14,629 nucleotides of DNA. Origin: an uncultured Clostridium sp. (GTDB lineage: Bacteria; Bacillota; Clostridia; TANB77; CAG-508). Location of the stretch: contig USFC01000040.1 in the NCBI GenBank assembly GCA_900553865.1, positions 1-14,629 of the forward strand, written 5' to 3'. Below the pieces are notes generated by a model that was not told where the DNA came from, did not search any database, and saw nothing but the letters and a program-made list of their open reading frames with translations. The position numbers and the translations under genes are program-made. Positions 1-6,966 of the stretch are shown piece after piece (position 1 is the first letter of the stretch; each line of letters opens with the position of its first letter).

Positions 1-76
1 TCACTTACTTTCTAATAGCGCTTTTTTTCAAATTAATATGTTTTTATTTTTTTATCTATATTTATATTTTATGTAA

Positions 77-105
77 AGGACAAATGTGACTGTATTTCTT
101 GTCCT
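77..105 (-). terminator. Weak hairpin downstream of the 115-825 gene, possible terminator
   Basis: Arms AGGACAA (77-83) and TTGTCCT (99-105) form a 7-bp stem with a 15-base loop, ten bases beyond the stop codon of the minus-strand gene. Read on the minus strand it is followed by TTTACATAAAA, which is a poor U-tract, so termination there would be weak. The rest of 1-114 is AT-rich, and I see no gene in it. The run GCGCTTTTTTT near 19-29 could be the tail of a plus-strand terminator whose other arm lies outside the window, but this cannot be tested here. Confidence 0.3.
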
Positions 106-114
106 AGGCTAAGG

Positions 115-825
115 TTATCTTTCGTCGCCCATATCAATTTCAATATCAACAATTTCGTTAGTAGCTCCAAGCTCTGAATAAGAGCCAGTAGACTTGCCAA
201 CAGAAGTTTTACCTTTTAAATCATCACCTGAAACCTTTTTCAAAGGCTTAGCATGCTTTAAAAAATAAAAGCCTTCTTTATTATAAACAGTATTAGAATT
301 TGGAAAAACAACAAATTCTTGATTATTATTATTTTTAAACTCAACCCAAGTATCTAAACTTTTGGCTTTGTCTGCAATGCCATAAGTATAACCAGTAACA
401 ATACTGTTTGGAAAAGTAAGCATTTGAGATATATATTCTGAACGATAACAACTTTTATTTATAACATTATTATTCTCAGCAGAAGGTGTAATCTTTTGGA
501 TATTTGGTATAATATCTGATAATTTTGAAACTTTAATAGTATTTGAGGCAGTTTTAATAGATATTGTATCATTTTGAGCTACAATATCTTTTACAATTTT
601 ATTATTTTTAATATTTTCTAAAAGTTTTTCTCTTTTTTCATTAGATAAATCAGAATTATTTAGTTCATATATAGAATGGTCAATGCAGTATTCATCTAAA
701 TAAACATTACCAGCTTTGCTTAATAATTCAAAAATTTTCTTTTTGTCCTTATTTTTGCTGGCATCATAAAAAGCTTGATTCCATTGTCTATCATCTAATG
801 AAAAAGATTTATAACTTTCATACAT
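115..825 (-). CDS. Unrecognised 236-residue protein, distant transglutaminase-like resemblance
   Basis: I do not recognise this family with confidence. The protein is soluble, Lys/Asn/Ser-rich, and has no signal peptide or membrane segment. The start at 825 is chosen because AAGAAGGTG (831-839 on the complement) lies five bases upstream. A longer reading to 933 would begin upstream of the promoter at 856-884 and would add an implausible Phe/Tyr-rich leader. The C-terminal half has Cys126 (KSCYRSEY), then DTWVEF (158-163), then VVFPNSNTVYNKEGFYFLKHAKP (172-194, beginning and end shown as positions), an order that recalls the Cys...His-x-Trp-Val-Glu...Asp layout of transglutaminase/papain-like folds. 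The position expected for His is Asp158 and no Asp follows at the third site, so any catalytic triad would be incomplete. The resemblance is inference from pattern memory. It is transcribed divergently from the DUF1294 gene and stands alone. Confidence 0.75.
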   Translation of the reverse strand: MYESYKSFSLDDRQWNQAFYDASKNKDKKKIFELLSKAGNVYLDEYCIDHSIYELNNSDLSNEKREKLLENIKNNKIVKDIVAQNDTISIKTASNTIKVSKLSDIIPNIQKITPSAENNNVINKSCYRSEYISQMLTFPNSIVTGYTYGIADKAKSLDTWVEFKNNNNQEFVVFPNSNTVYNKEGFYFLKHAKPLKKVSGDDLKGKTSVGKSTGSYSELGATNEIVDIEIDMGDER

Positions 826-855
826 AAAATCACCTTCTTTTTTAAACACATAGTA

Positions 856-884
856 AGTATACCATAAATTGGAAAAAAATGCAA
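856..884 (-). promoter_or_regulatory. Promoter for the 115-825 gene
   Basis: On the minus strand, -35 TTGCAT (879-884) and -10 TATACT (856-861) are separated by 17 bases, and TGG directly before the -10 makes an extended -10. Transcription would start near 849, giving a leader of about 24 bases. This supports the start codon at 825 over an upstream one. Confidence 0.7.
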
Positions 885-926
885 ATTTAACGAAAGAACA
901 AAATTTTACAAAATAAAACATTGAAC

Positions 927-955
927 TTGACATGAAGATATAAGATTGTTAAAAT
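927..955 (+). promoter_or_regulatory. Promoter for the DUF1294/CmpB/HD gene unit
   Basis: A perfect -35 TTGACA (927-932), a 17-base spacer and -10 TAAAAT (950-955) predict a start near 962, about 27 bases before the ATG at 989. It is divergent from the promoter at 856-884, with 42 bases between the two -35 boxes, enough room for a shared regulator, although I see no clear operator. Confidence 0.75.
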
Positions 956-988
956 AGGGTAGAAAATAAAAAATATACGGAGAAAAAT

Positions 989-1294
989 ATGTTTGAAAAT
1001 ACAATAGATTTAACAAAAATATTCAATTTACAAAATGCAATAATATATTTAATTCTAATAAATATTATTGCGTTTGTAGCTATGGGAATAGACAAGCATA
1101 AGGCAAAATATGGAAAGTGGAGAATAAAAGAATCTGTGCTATTTACACTAGTCCTTTTAGGTGGAGGAATCGGTGGAATAGCAGGAATGTATGTATTTAG
1201 GCATAAAACTAAGAAAATGAGATTTGTTATTGGATTTCCGGCAATATTAATATTTGAAATATTTGTAATTATATATTATACTTGTATAGCATAA
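989..1294 (+). CDS. DUF1294 family small membrane protein
   Basis: A 101-residue membrane protein of unknown function in family DUF1294 (PF06961). Three hydrophobic segments are visible at about 16-32, 49-70 and 79-97. Family signatures seen in order are GIDKHKA (33-39), RIKES (45-49), the Gly-rich GGGIGGIAGMYVFRHKT (58-74) and FVIGFP (79-84). The length is typical of the stand-alone form; some family members carry an N-terminal cold-shock domain, which is absent here. GGAG at 979-982 sits six bases before the ATG. It is the first gene of a likely unit with the CmpB-type gene (43 bases downstream) and the HD gene. No biochemical role is known for the family. Confidence 0.88.
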   Translation: MFENTIDLTKIFNLQNAIIYLILINIIAFVAMGIDKHKAKYGKWRIKESVLFTLVLLGGGIGGIAGMYVFRHKTKKMRFVIGFPAILIFEIFVIIYYTCIA

Positions 1295-1337
1295 AAAAAT
1301 ATTAGCAGTTAGAGGAAAAGAAGGGAATGAAATAAAA

Positions 1338-2225
1338 ATGGAAGCAGAAAATACAGCAAAAAACGAAAAAAAATCTTTTACCATTTTAGGTGTGAGTATA
1401 TGGAGAATATTTGCATATTTTATTATATACAGTGTAATAGGCTATATTATAGAAACCTTATTTGGAATGGTAACAAAGGGAGTATGGGAAAGTAGACAAA
1501 GCTTTTTGTATGGCCCATTTTGTGCTATATATGGGTTGGGTGCGGTAGTAATGATATTAGCACTTAAATATTTTAATAAAAACTATAATACTTTATTTAT
1601 TGGGGGCTTTATAGTAGGTTCAATAGTAGAATATATTGTAAGTTGGTATGGAGATGTATTCTTAAATGTAAAATGGTGGGATTACTCAGATATGCCATTA
1701 AATATTAATGGAAGAATATGTGTGTTTTTCTCATTATTTTGGGGATTTTTAGCAATATATCTAATGGCATATGCAAACCCACGAGTAGATAGGTTAATAA
1801 ACAGAATAAAGGGAAAATTTGCTTTAAAGAAATTGAAAGTAATAACAATGATAATAATAGTATTTATGTTTGTAGATTGTGTACTTACAGGAATTGCTAT
1901 AAAATTATTTATGGTAAGAAAAGTACATGAATATGACTTAAATGTTTCAAATAAACAAGAAATAGAAGAAGTATATAATGTAGTATATGGTAATGAAGAC
2001 TTAAATAATTTAGTAACTAATTGGATTGGAGATAAAAAAATGATATTGACATTTCCAAACTTAAAAACTCAAGATAAAGAAGGAAACATGATATATTTTG
2101 ATATGTATGTTGGAAATATAAAACCATATTATTATAAATTTAATTCAATTTGGAGAGGCGATTTAGTAAAAATCTTAAAACATCAAGAAGTAGAGAAAAA
2201 CGAACAAATAGAAAATCAACAATAG
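1338..2225 (+). CDS. CmpB-type (ABC transporter type IV-like) membrane protein with extra C-terminal domain
   Basis: A 295-residue membrane protein of the putative ABC-transporter type IV / CmpB family (PF06541). About five membrane helices are visible (23-44, 60-78, 85-103, 125-145, 167-190). Family hallmarks are YSVIGYIIET (31-40), SFLYGPFCAIYG (55-66), EYIVSW (98-103), WWDYSD (113-118) and NINGRIC (122-128). The last ~100 residues (195-295) are hydrophilic and end in a Glu/Asn/Gln-rich tail; with five helices and an N-terminus inside, they would face outward. No ATPase gene is nearby, so an actual transporter role is not supported by context and the family name may mislead. AAGGGA (1321-1326) is 11 bases from the ATG, a rather long spacing. 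The HD gene begins 24 bases after the stop, consistent with one transcript. Confidence 0.82.
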   Translation: MEAENTAKNEKKSFTILGVSIWRIFAYFIIYSVIGYIIETLFGMVTKGVWESRQSFLYGPFCAIYGLGAVVMILALKYFNKNYNTLFIGGFIVGSIVEYIVSWYGDVFLNVKWWDYSDMPLNINGRICVFFSLFWGFLAIYLMAYANPRVDRLINRIKGKFALKKLKVITMIIIVFMFVDCVLTGIAIKLFMVRKVHEYDLNVSNKQEIEEVYNVVYGNEDLNNLVTNWIGDKKMILTFPNLKTQDKEGNMIYFDMYVGNIKPYYYKFNSIWRGDLVKILKHQEVEKNEQIENQQ

Positions 2226-2249
2226 GACTAAAGAGAGGAAAAAAGTAAA

Positions 2250-2780
2250 ATGAAAGAAGAATTTATAAATTTATTAAAACAAACGAATAGAGAAGGAATG
2301 GACAAATTAATAGAATTTTTAGAAAGAACAGATTTCTTTGAAGCACCTGCAAGTACTAGATTTCATGGCTGTTTCAAAGGGGGACTTTTAGAACATAGTT
2401 TAAAAGTTTATGAAATATTAAAAACAAAAACAGAAGACTCAGCTTCAGTAAAAATAATTGCACTACTACATGATGTATGCAAAGCAAACTTTTACAAGGT
2501 AGATTACCGTAATGCAAAAAATGAGCAAGGAGTATGGGAAAAAGTTCCTTATTACACAGTAGATGATACAATTCCATATGGTCATGGGGAAAAATCTGTA
2601 ATGATGATTTCAGAATTTATAAAATTAACACCAGAAGAAAGATATGCTATTCGTTGGCATATGGGCTTTACAGAACCAAAAGAATTATATGGAACAATAG
2701 GAATAGCCTACAAAAAATATCCTATAGCACTACTAACGCATGAAGCAGACCTAGAGGCTACATATTTTTACGATATATAA
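2250..2780 (+). CDS. HD-domain metal-dependent phosphohydrolase
   Basis: A 176-residue soluble protein that is essentially one HD domain. Candidate metal ligands in the expected order are H49 (GLLEHSLKVYE), the HD pair H74-D75 in ALLHDVCK, H112 (GHGEKSVMMI), H137 (IRWHMG) and D167 (HEADLEA). K78 after the HD pair is common in this superfamily. HD proteins hydrolyse phosphate esters of nucleotides or nucleic acids; the GGLLEHSL and HDVCK spacing recalls the YhaM 3'-5' exoribonuclease type and small phage or clostridial HD proteins, but there is no OB-fold, so the substrate cannot be assigned. AGAGG (2234-2238) is 11 bases before the ATG. It is the last gene of the unit that starts at 989 and is followed by a hairpin at 2839-2865. 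Confidence 0.85.
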   Translation: MKEEFINLLKQTNREGMDKLIEFLERTDFFEAPASTRFHGCFKGGLLEHSLKVYEILKTKTEDSASVKIIALLHDVCKANFYKVDYRNAKNEQGVWEKVPYYTVDDTIPYGHGEKSVMMISEFIKLTPEERYAIRWHMGFTEPKELYGTIGIAYKKYPIALLTHEADLEATYFYDI

Positions 2781-2802
2781 TTAGAATTATTAGTCAGTTT
2801 TA

Positions 2803-2831
2803 TTGTATAAAAGAAATATATATGTTAAAAT
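2803..2831 (+). promoter_or_regulatory. Candidate promoter ahead of the acyl-CoA synthetase gene
   Basis: TTGTAT (2803-2808), a 17-base spacer and TAAAAT (2826-2831), with TGT immediately before the -10, form a good extended -10 promoter. The predicted start (about 2838) falls exactly at the first base of the hairpin 2839-2865, so the transcript would begin with that stem-loop. I see no better promoter between the hairpin and the gene at 2922. Confidence 0.5.
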
Positions 2832-2838
2832 AATACAT

Positions 2839-2870
2839 GAAGATAGTAAATAGCATACTATCTTCTTTTA
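2839..2870 (+). terminator. Hairpin ending the HD gene unit, possible 5' leader stem of the next gene
   Basis: GAAGATAGTA (2839-2848) pairs perfectly with TACTATCTTC (2856-2865) around a seven-base loop and is followed by TTTTA. The 10-bp stem is modest in GC and the T-run short, so termination may be partial. It lies 58 bases after the HD gene stop and 51 bases before the acyl-CoA synthetase start. Confidence 0.55.
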
Positions 2871-2921
2871 AATAATAGAAAATTCCTAATATTGGAAAAT
2901 ATATAAATAGGAGTGAAAAGC

Positions 2922-4637
2922 ATGAGTTTAAATAACAAGATTTATGAGGCAGAAAAATTTAAGGATATAAGAGAAATACTTAATAATTCAATAAAAAAGT
3001 ATCCAGAAAATAATGCATTTATAATTAAAAATAAAGATAAGAAAGAGAAAAAATATACCTATATTACCTATAAAGAATTTGGAGAGCAAATAAACAAGTT
3101 AGGTTCTGCTTTAGTAAACAAAGGGCTAAAAGATAAGCATATAGCAGTTATTAGTCCAAACCGTTATGAATGGGCATTAACATATTATGCAGTACTAAAT
3201 GGAACAGGAGTATTGGTACCATTAGACAAAGGGCTTCCTGATAGTGAAATAGAATCATTATTACAAAGAAGCCACTCAAATGCAGTAGTATTTGATAAAA
3301 AATATGAAGAAATAATGAAAAAGATAAAAGAAAGCAACACAACAAAGGTTACAGAATTCATATGTATGGACGAAAGTGATGAATTTACGACAATAAACCA
3401 ATTACTAAAAGAAGGAAAAGAATTATTAAAAAACGGATACAAAGACTTTACAGAAGCTAAAATAGATGAAGAAAAAATGAGTATAATTTTATTTACATCA
3501 GGAACAACCTCAGCTTCTAAGGCTGTAATGCTTTCACAAAAAAATATAGCATCAAATATATATTCTTTAAATAGTGCAGAAAAAGTTTATAATACAGACG
3601 TAAATTTAGCGTTTTTGCCATTTCATCATACTTTTGGAAGCACAGGGCTTTTGTTTTTCTTGTCAAATGGCGCAACAAACACTTTTTGCGATGGAATAAG
3701 ACATATACAAAACAACTTAAAAGAATATAAAGTAACTACTTTTGTATGTGTTCCATTATTATTAGAAGCAATGTACAAGAAAATAATGAAAGAAATAGAA
3801 AAACAAGGAAAAGAAAAATTAGTAAAAAGGATGATACCAATAACCAACTTTTTATTAAAATTTAAAATAGATATAAGAAAAAAAGTATATAAAGACATAA
3901 TAAATAGCTTAGGTGGACATATACGCTTTATAGTAAGTGGTGCGTCTGGAATAGATAAAAAAGTAGCAAAAGGATTTAATGATTTTGGAATATTAACAGT
4001 TCAAGGTTATGGACTAACAGAAACCTCACCAGTATTGACAGCAGAAAATGATAAATATTTACGTTACGGCTCAATAGGATATCCTATGGCAAATGTAGAA
4101 ATAAAAATAGATAACCCAAACAAAGAAGGAATAGGCGAAATTATAGCAAAAGGACCAAATGTGATGCTTGGATATTATGAAAATGAAGAAGCTACAAAAG
4201 AGGTTATAGTAGATGGCTGGTTCCATACAGGAGATTTAGCATATCAAGATAAAGACGGATATATTTTTGTAGCAGGAAGAAAGAAAAATGTTATAGTATT
4301 AAAAAATGGAAAAAATATTTATCCAGAAGAATTAGAAATATTAATAAATAATTTGCCATATGTAGAAGAAAGTATGGTGTTTGGAATGCCAAAAGAGGAC
4401 GACTTAGTGGTTTCTGCTAAAATTGTATATAATAAAGAATTTAAAGAAAAAAACAATTATACGCAAGAAGAGTTAAAAGAAAAAATATGGCAAGATATAA
4501 AAGAAATAAATAAGGAATTACCAACATATCAACATATGAAAAATATAATAGTAACAGATGAGCCAATGATAAAAACGACTACAGCTAAAATAAAAAGATT
4601 TGAAGAAATAAAGAAAATAATAGAAAATGCAAAATAA
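2922..4637 (+). CDS. Acyl-CoA synthetase-like AMP-forming ligase
   Basis: A 571-residue member of the ANL adenylating superfamily (PF00501), most like long-chain acyl-CoA synthetases: an acyl group plus ATP gives acyl-AMP, which is then transferred to CoA. The ATP-binding loop is FTSGTTSASKAVML (191-204), the adenine/acyl motif GYGLTETSP (362-370), the ADP-ribose motif GWFHTGDLA (432-440) and hinge GRKKNVIVLKNGKNIYPEE (452-470), with the C-terminal catalytic Lys probably K556 in KTTTAKIKR. No signal peptide or membrane helix is seen. The start is ATG 2922, because AGGAG (2909-2913) is eight bases upstream; a GTG at 2913 is in frame but overlaps that ribosome site. The ATP loop departs from the usual TSGTTGxPKG (Ser197, Ser199, Ala201). 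It stands alone between a hairpin and a new promoter. The exact acyl substrate cannot be read from sequence. Confidence 0.88.
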   Translation: MSLNNKIYEAEKFKDIREILNNSIKKYPENNAFIIKNKDKKEKKYTYITYKEFGEQINKLGSALVNKGLKDKHIAVISPNRYEWALTYYAVLNGTGVLVPLDKGLPDSEIESLLQRSHSNAVVFDKKYEEIMKKIKESNTTKVTEFICMDESDEFTTINQLLKEGKELLKNGYKDFTEAKIDEEKMSIILFTSGTTSASKAVMLSQKNIASNIYSLNSAEKVYNTDVNLAFLPFHHTFGSTGLLFFLSNGATNTFCDGIRHIQNNLKEYKVTTFVCVPLLLEAMYKKIMKEIEKQGKEKLVKRMIPITNFLLKFKIDIRKKVYKDIINSLGGHIRFIVSGASGIDKKVAKGFNDFGILTVQGYGLTETSPVLTAENDKYLRYGSIGYPMANVEIKIDNPNKEGIGEIIAKGPNVMLGYYENEEATKEVIVDGWFHTGDLAYQDKDGYIFVAGRKKNVIVLKNGKNIYPEELEILINNLPYVEESMVFGMPKEDDLVVSAKIVYNKEFKEKNNYTQEELKEKIWQDIKEINKELPTYQHMKNIIVTDEPMIKTTTAKIKRFEEIKKIIENAK

Positions 4638-4651
4638 GTTATGAAAAGGAA

Positions 4652-4673
4652 TATTGTTTAAAATCAAACAATA
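4652..4673. repeat. Inverted repeat TATTGTTT/AAACAATA after the acyl-CoA synthetase gene
   Basis: Perfect 8-bp arms (4652-4659 and 4666-4673) around six bases, 15 bases after the stop codon. There is no T-run after it on the plus strand, so it is a poor intrinsic terminator; it could be a 3' stabilising stem or a regulator site. The rest of the 4638-4887 gap holds AT-rich sequence without a credible ORF, apart from the promoter and leader of the next gene. Confidence 0.35.
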
Positions 4674-4790
4674 AGTAAACATAAAAATACAAAATGTCAA
4701 AAAATGTAAAATAATGCCATAAACAGTAAAATAAAAGAATATAGTAATGACAGATTTTCCTAAAAAATGGAAAAATATTTACAAAAGGTA

Positions 4791-4819
4791 TTGCAATTTT
4801 ACATAAGGAGTGTTATACT
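4791..4819 (+). promoter_or_regulatory. Strong extended -10 promoter for the 4888-5214 gene
   Basis: TTGCAA (4791-4796), a 17-base spacer and TATACT (4814-4819), preceded by TGT, form a near-ideal extended -10 promoter. The start is predicted near 4826, leaving a leader of about 62 bases. The leader can fold into a 9-bp hairpin with two G-U pairs (4846-4854 with 4861-4869), ending three bases before the ribosome site AAGGAGG (4873-4879). Confidence 0.75.
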
Positions 4820-4887
4820 TATGTAGTAGTAAACACATAGTTTAAATATATCTTAAAATAAGGATATGTGATAAGGAGGAAAAAAGT

Positions 4888-5214
4888 ATGTGTAAAATTG
4901 CAAATTATCCTAGTTTATACACCAAAACAGATGAAGGGCTGCGGAGAGCAGGAATAAGTGCAATGCAGCCAGGTTACGAGTTTTTAAAAATTGCAATCGT
5001 AACGCAGAAGGTTGAAGGAAGATTTTCTTGCGAGGAAATCACAAAAGGAAAAGTTGTTCCTTCAAATAAGGATGTAGACCTTAAGAAAAAAGGTGACAGA
5101 GCTGAGGTAACTCAGTGGATGATTGAAGCAATCAAGTCTGCCGGTATTGGCGAAGGAAAAGATGCAGAAGAATCATTAAATGAATTTATTTGCCAACAGG
5201 CAAAGATGCTGTAA
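4888..5214 (+). CDS. Small protein resembling the Spo0A C-terminal DNA-binding domain
   Basis: A 108-residue soluble protein without signal peptide or membrane segment. Residues 18-37 (LRRAGISAMQPGYEFLKIAI, the first 20) match the opening helix pattern of the Spo0A effector domain, G-[IV]-x-A-x-x-x-G-Y-x-[YF]-L-[RK]-x-A-I. EITK (50-53) sits where Spo0A has SITK, and AEVTQWMIEAIKSAG (72-86) aligns with its VERAIRHAIEVAWSRG helix. There is no receiver domain, so this would be a stand-alone effector-like domain. The recognition-helix residues differ, so DNA binding or partner is unknown. This assignment is my inference from remembered Spo0A sequence. GC is 126 of 327 bases (about 39%), visibly above neighbouring genes, with codons such as CTG, CGG and GCC. 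AAGGAGG eight bases upstream is an optimal ribosome site, suggesting high expression. It is monocistronic, followed by a long hairpin at 5221-5271. Confidence 0.85.
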   Translation: MCKIANYPSLYTKTDEGLRRAGISAMQPGYEFLKIAIVTQKVEGRFSCEEITKGKVVPSNKDVDLKKKGDRAEVTQWMIEAIKSAGIGEGKDAEESLNEFICQQAKML

Positions 5215-5220
5215 CACATG

Positions 5221-5271
5221 AACGTCAAAAGATAAGGGGAGAAATTTTTTCTTCCCTTATCTTTTGACGTT
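5221..5271. repeat. 24-bp perfect-class hairpin behind the Spo0A-C-like gene
   Basis: AACGTCAAAAGATAAGGG (5221-5238) pairs perfectly with 5254-5271, and pairing continues inward (5239-5244 with 5248-5253, one G-T pair) to a loop of only TTT. It begins six bases after the stop codon. The stem is followed by AGAACAAAAATTG, with no T-run on either strand, so it is not a standard intrinsic terminator. Possible roles are an RNase III-type processing site, 3'-end protection, a factor-assisted terminator or a miniature mobile palindrome. Confidence 0.8.
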
Positions 5272-5295
5272 AGAACAAAAATTGTGCAAAATTAC

Positions 5296-5324
5296 TTGAC
5301 AGGTGCCAATAATAAATATAAAAT
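5296..5324 (+). promoter_or_regulatory. Promoter for rny
   Basis: TTGACA (5296-5301), a 17-base spacer and TAAAAT (5319-5324), the same boxes and spacing as the promoter at 927-955. The start is predicted near 5331, giving an AT-rich leader of about 89 bases. Weak complementary ends AATGTA (5328-5333) and TACATT (5385-5390) are present, but I see no riboswitch. Confidence 0.75.
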
Positions 5325-5419
5325 AGTAATGTAGACAAAAATATATTCTAAAAATAAAATTTATTAGAGTTATATATATTTATGTACATTGAAAATAAAA
5401 TAGAAAGAGGTGTAAAATT

Positions 5420-6964
5420 ATGGACAATATCATAATTTATATCGCCATTTTTCTAATCTCAGCAGTTGTTTTCACAATTGTAGGATTTACAATTAGAAAG
5501 AAAATAGCAGAGTCAAAAATGAAAAGCGCAGAAAATGAAGCTAAAAGAATAATAGAGTTAGCAAATAAAGAAGCAGAAAACAGAAAAAAAGAGGAAATCT
5601 TTAAAGCAAAAGAAGAAATCATGAACTCTAGAAAAGAATTGGACCAAGAGATTAGAGAAAGAAGAGGCGAAGTTCAACAACAAGAAAAACGTTTAATTCA
5701 AAAAGAAGAAAATTTAGAAAACAGAATGAATCAATTAGAAAACAAAGAAAGAAACCTAAATGTTAAAGTAGAAGAAAATAACAAAAAAAGGTTAGAACTA
5801 GAAAATTTATACAACAAAGAAATGGAAGAATTACAACGTATAGCAGGGTTAACTGTTGAAGATGCAAAAAAACATTTATTAAGTGAAGTAGAAAAACAAT
5901 TAACAGTAGAAAAAGCAAACTTAATAAAAGATTATGAGCAAAAAACAAAAGAAGCAGCAGATAAAACTGCTAAAAATATTATAGGATATGCCATACAAAA
6001 ATGTGCAGCAGACCATTCTCAAGAAACTACAGTATCAATAGTATCACTTCCAAATGATGATATGAAAGGAAGAATTATTGGTAGAGAGGGAAGAAACATA
6101 AAAACACTAGAAACTCTAACGGGAATAGACTTAATTATAGACGATACACCAGAGGCTGTTGTTATATCTGGCTTTGACCCATTACGTAGAGAGGTAGCTA
6201 AAATAGCACTAGAAAAATTAATAGAAGATGGAAGAATTCACCCAGCTAAAATAGAAGAAATGGTTGAAAAAGCTAAAGAAGAATTAGCACAAACCATTAA
6301 AGAAGAAGGCGAAAGAGCCGCTATGGAAGCAGGAGTTATAGGACTTCAACCAGATATTATTAATTTACTAGGAAAATTAAAATATAGGACAAGTTATGGT
6401 CAAAATGTATTAAACCATTCAGTAGAAGTTTCTAATTTGGCTAGAATAATGGCAGAAGAATTAGGGCTAGATACTAAACTTGCAAGAAGAGCTGGTTTAC
6501 TACATGATATAGGGAAAGCCTTAGACCATGACATGGAAGGAACACACGTAGAATTAGGAGTAGAAGTTCTTAAAAAATATAAAGAAAATGAAATGGTAAT
6601 AAATGCTGTACAAGCTCACCATGGTGATGTAGAACCTTTAAGCATAGAGGCAGTTTTGGTTCAAGCAGCAGATGCAATATCAGCTTCAAGACCGGGTGCA
6701 AGAAGAGAAACTTTGGAAGCTTACATAAAAAGATTACAACAATTAGAAGAAATTGCAGAATCTTTTGACGGGGTTGAAAAATCCTTTGCAATACAAGCTG
6801 GCCGTGAAGTAAGAATAATTGTTAAACCAGAAAAAATAACAGATGCTCAAATGACATTAATGGCAAGAGATGTTGCTAAAAAAGTAGAAGAAGAAATGGA
6901 TTATCCGGGACAAATAAAGGTTAACATTATCAGAGAAACAAGAGTTATAGATTATGCCAAATAA
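5420..6964 (+). CDS. rny: Ribonuclease Y
   Basis: RNase Y is a membrane-anchored endoribonuclease that starts bulk mRNA decay in Firmicutes. At 514 residues it has the usual family length and domain order. There is an N-terminal membrane helix (3-24), a long Glu/Lys-rich coiled coil (about 30-175), a KH RNA-binding domain with GRIIGREGRNIKTLE (217-231), and an HD phosphodiesterase domain with H333, H362-D363 in GLLHDIGKALDHD, QAHHGDVEP (398-406) and D418 in AADAISASRPGARRE. The C-terminal block to RVIDYAK is also typical. AGAGGTG (5406-5412) lies seven bases before the ATG. It is transcribed alone from its own promoter and ends at a strong terminator. In many Clostridia rny is near recA or spoVS; here its upstream neighbour is the Spo0A-C-like gene. 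Confidence 0.97.
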   Translation: MDNIIIYIAIFLISAVVFTIVGFTIRKKIAESKMKSAENEAKRIIELANKEAENRKKEEIFKAKEEIMNSRKELDQEIRERRGEVQQQEKRLIQKEENLENRMNQLENKERNLNVKVEENNKKRLELENLYNKEMEELQRIAGLTVEDAKKHLLSEVEKQLTVEKANLIKDYEQKTKEAADKTAKNIIGYAIQKCAADHSQETTVSIVSLPNDDMKGRIIGREGRNIKTLETLTGIDLIIDDTPEAVVISGFDPLRREVAKIALEKLIEDGRIHPAKIEEMVEKAKEELAQTIKEEGERAAMEAGVIGLQPDIINLLGKLKYRTSYGQNVLNHSVEVSNLARIMAEELGLDTKLARRAGLLHDIGKALDHDMEGTHVELGVEVLKKYKENEMVINAVQAHHGDVEPLSIEAVLVQAADAISASRPGARRETLEAYIKRLQQLEEIAESFDGVEKSFAIQAGREVRIIVKPEKITDAQMTLMARDVAKKVEEEMDYPGQIKVNIIRETRVIDYAK

Positions 6965-6966
6965 AT

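Noticed and set aside
826..933. N-terminal extension of the minus-strand gene to an ATG at 933
   Set aside because: It would lie over and upstream of the promoter at 856-884 and has no ribosome site. The ATG at 825 has AAGAAGGTG at proper spacing.
1327..1335. Two-codon ORF ATG AAA TAA before the CmpB-type gene
   Set aside because: It has no well-spaced ribosome site and in AT-rich DNA such a string is expected by chance.
2913..2921. GTG start at 2913 for the acyl-CoA synthetase
   Set aside because: The GTG overlaps the AGGAG ribosome site, which is correctly placed for the ATG at 2922.
4755..4774. TTTTCC/GGAAAA inverted repeat as a terminator
   Set aside because: Only 6 bp, no following T-run, and it lies just upstream of a promoter; probably AT-rich chance.
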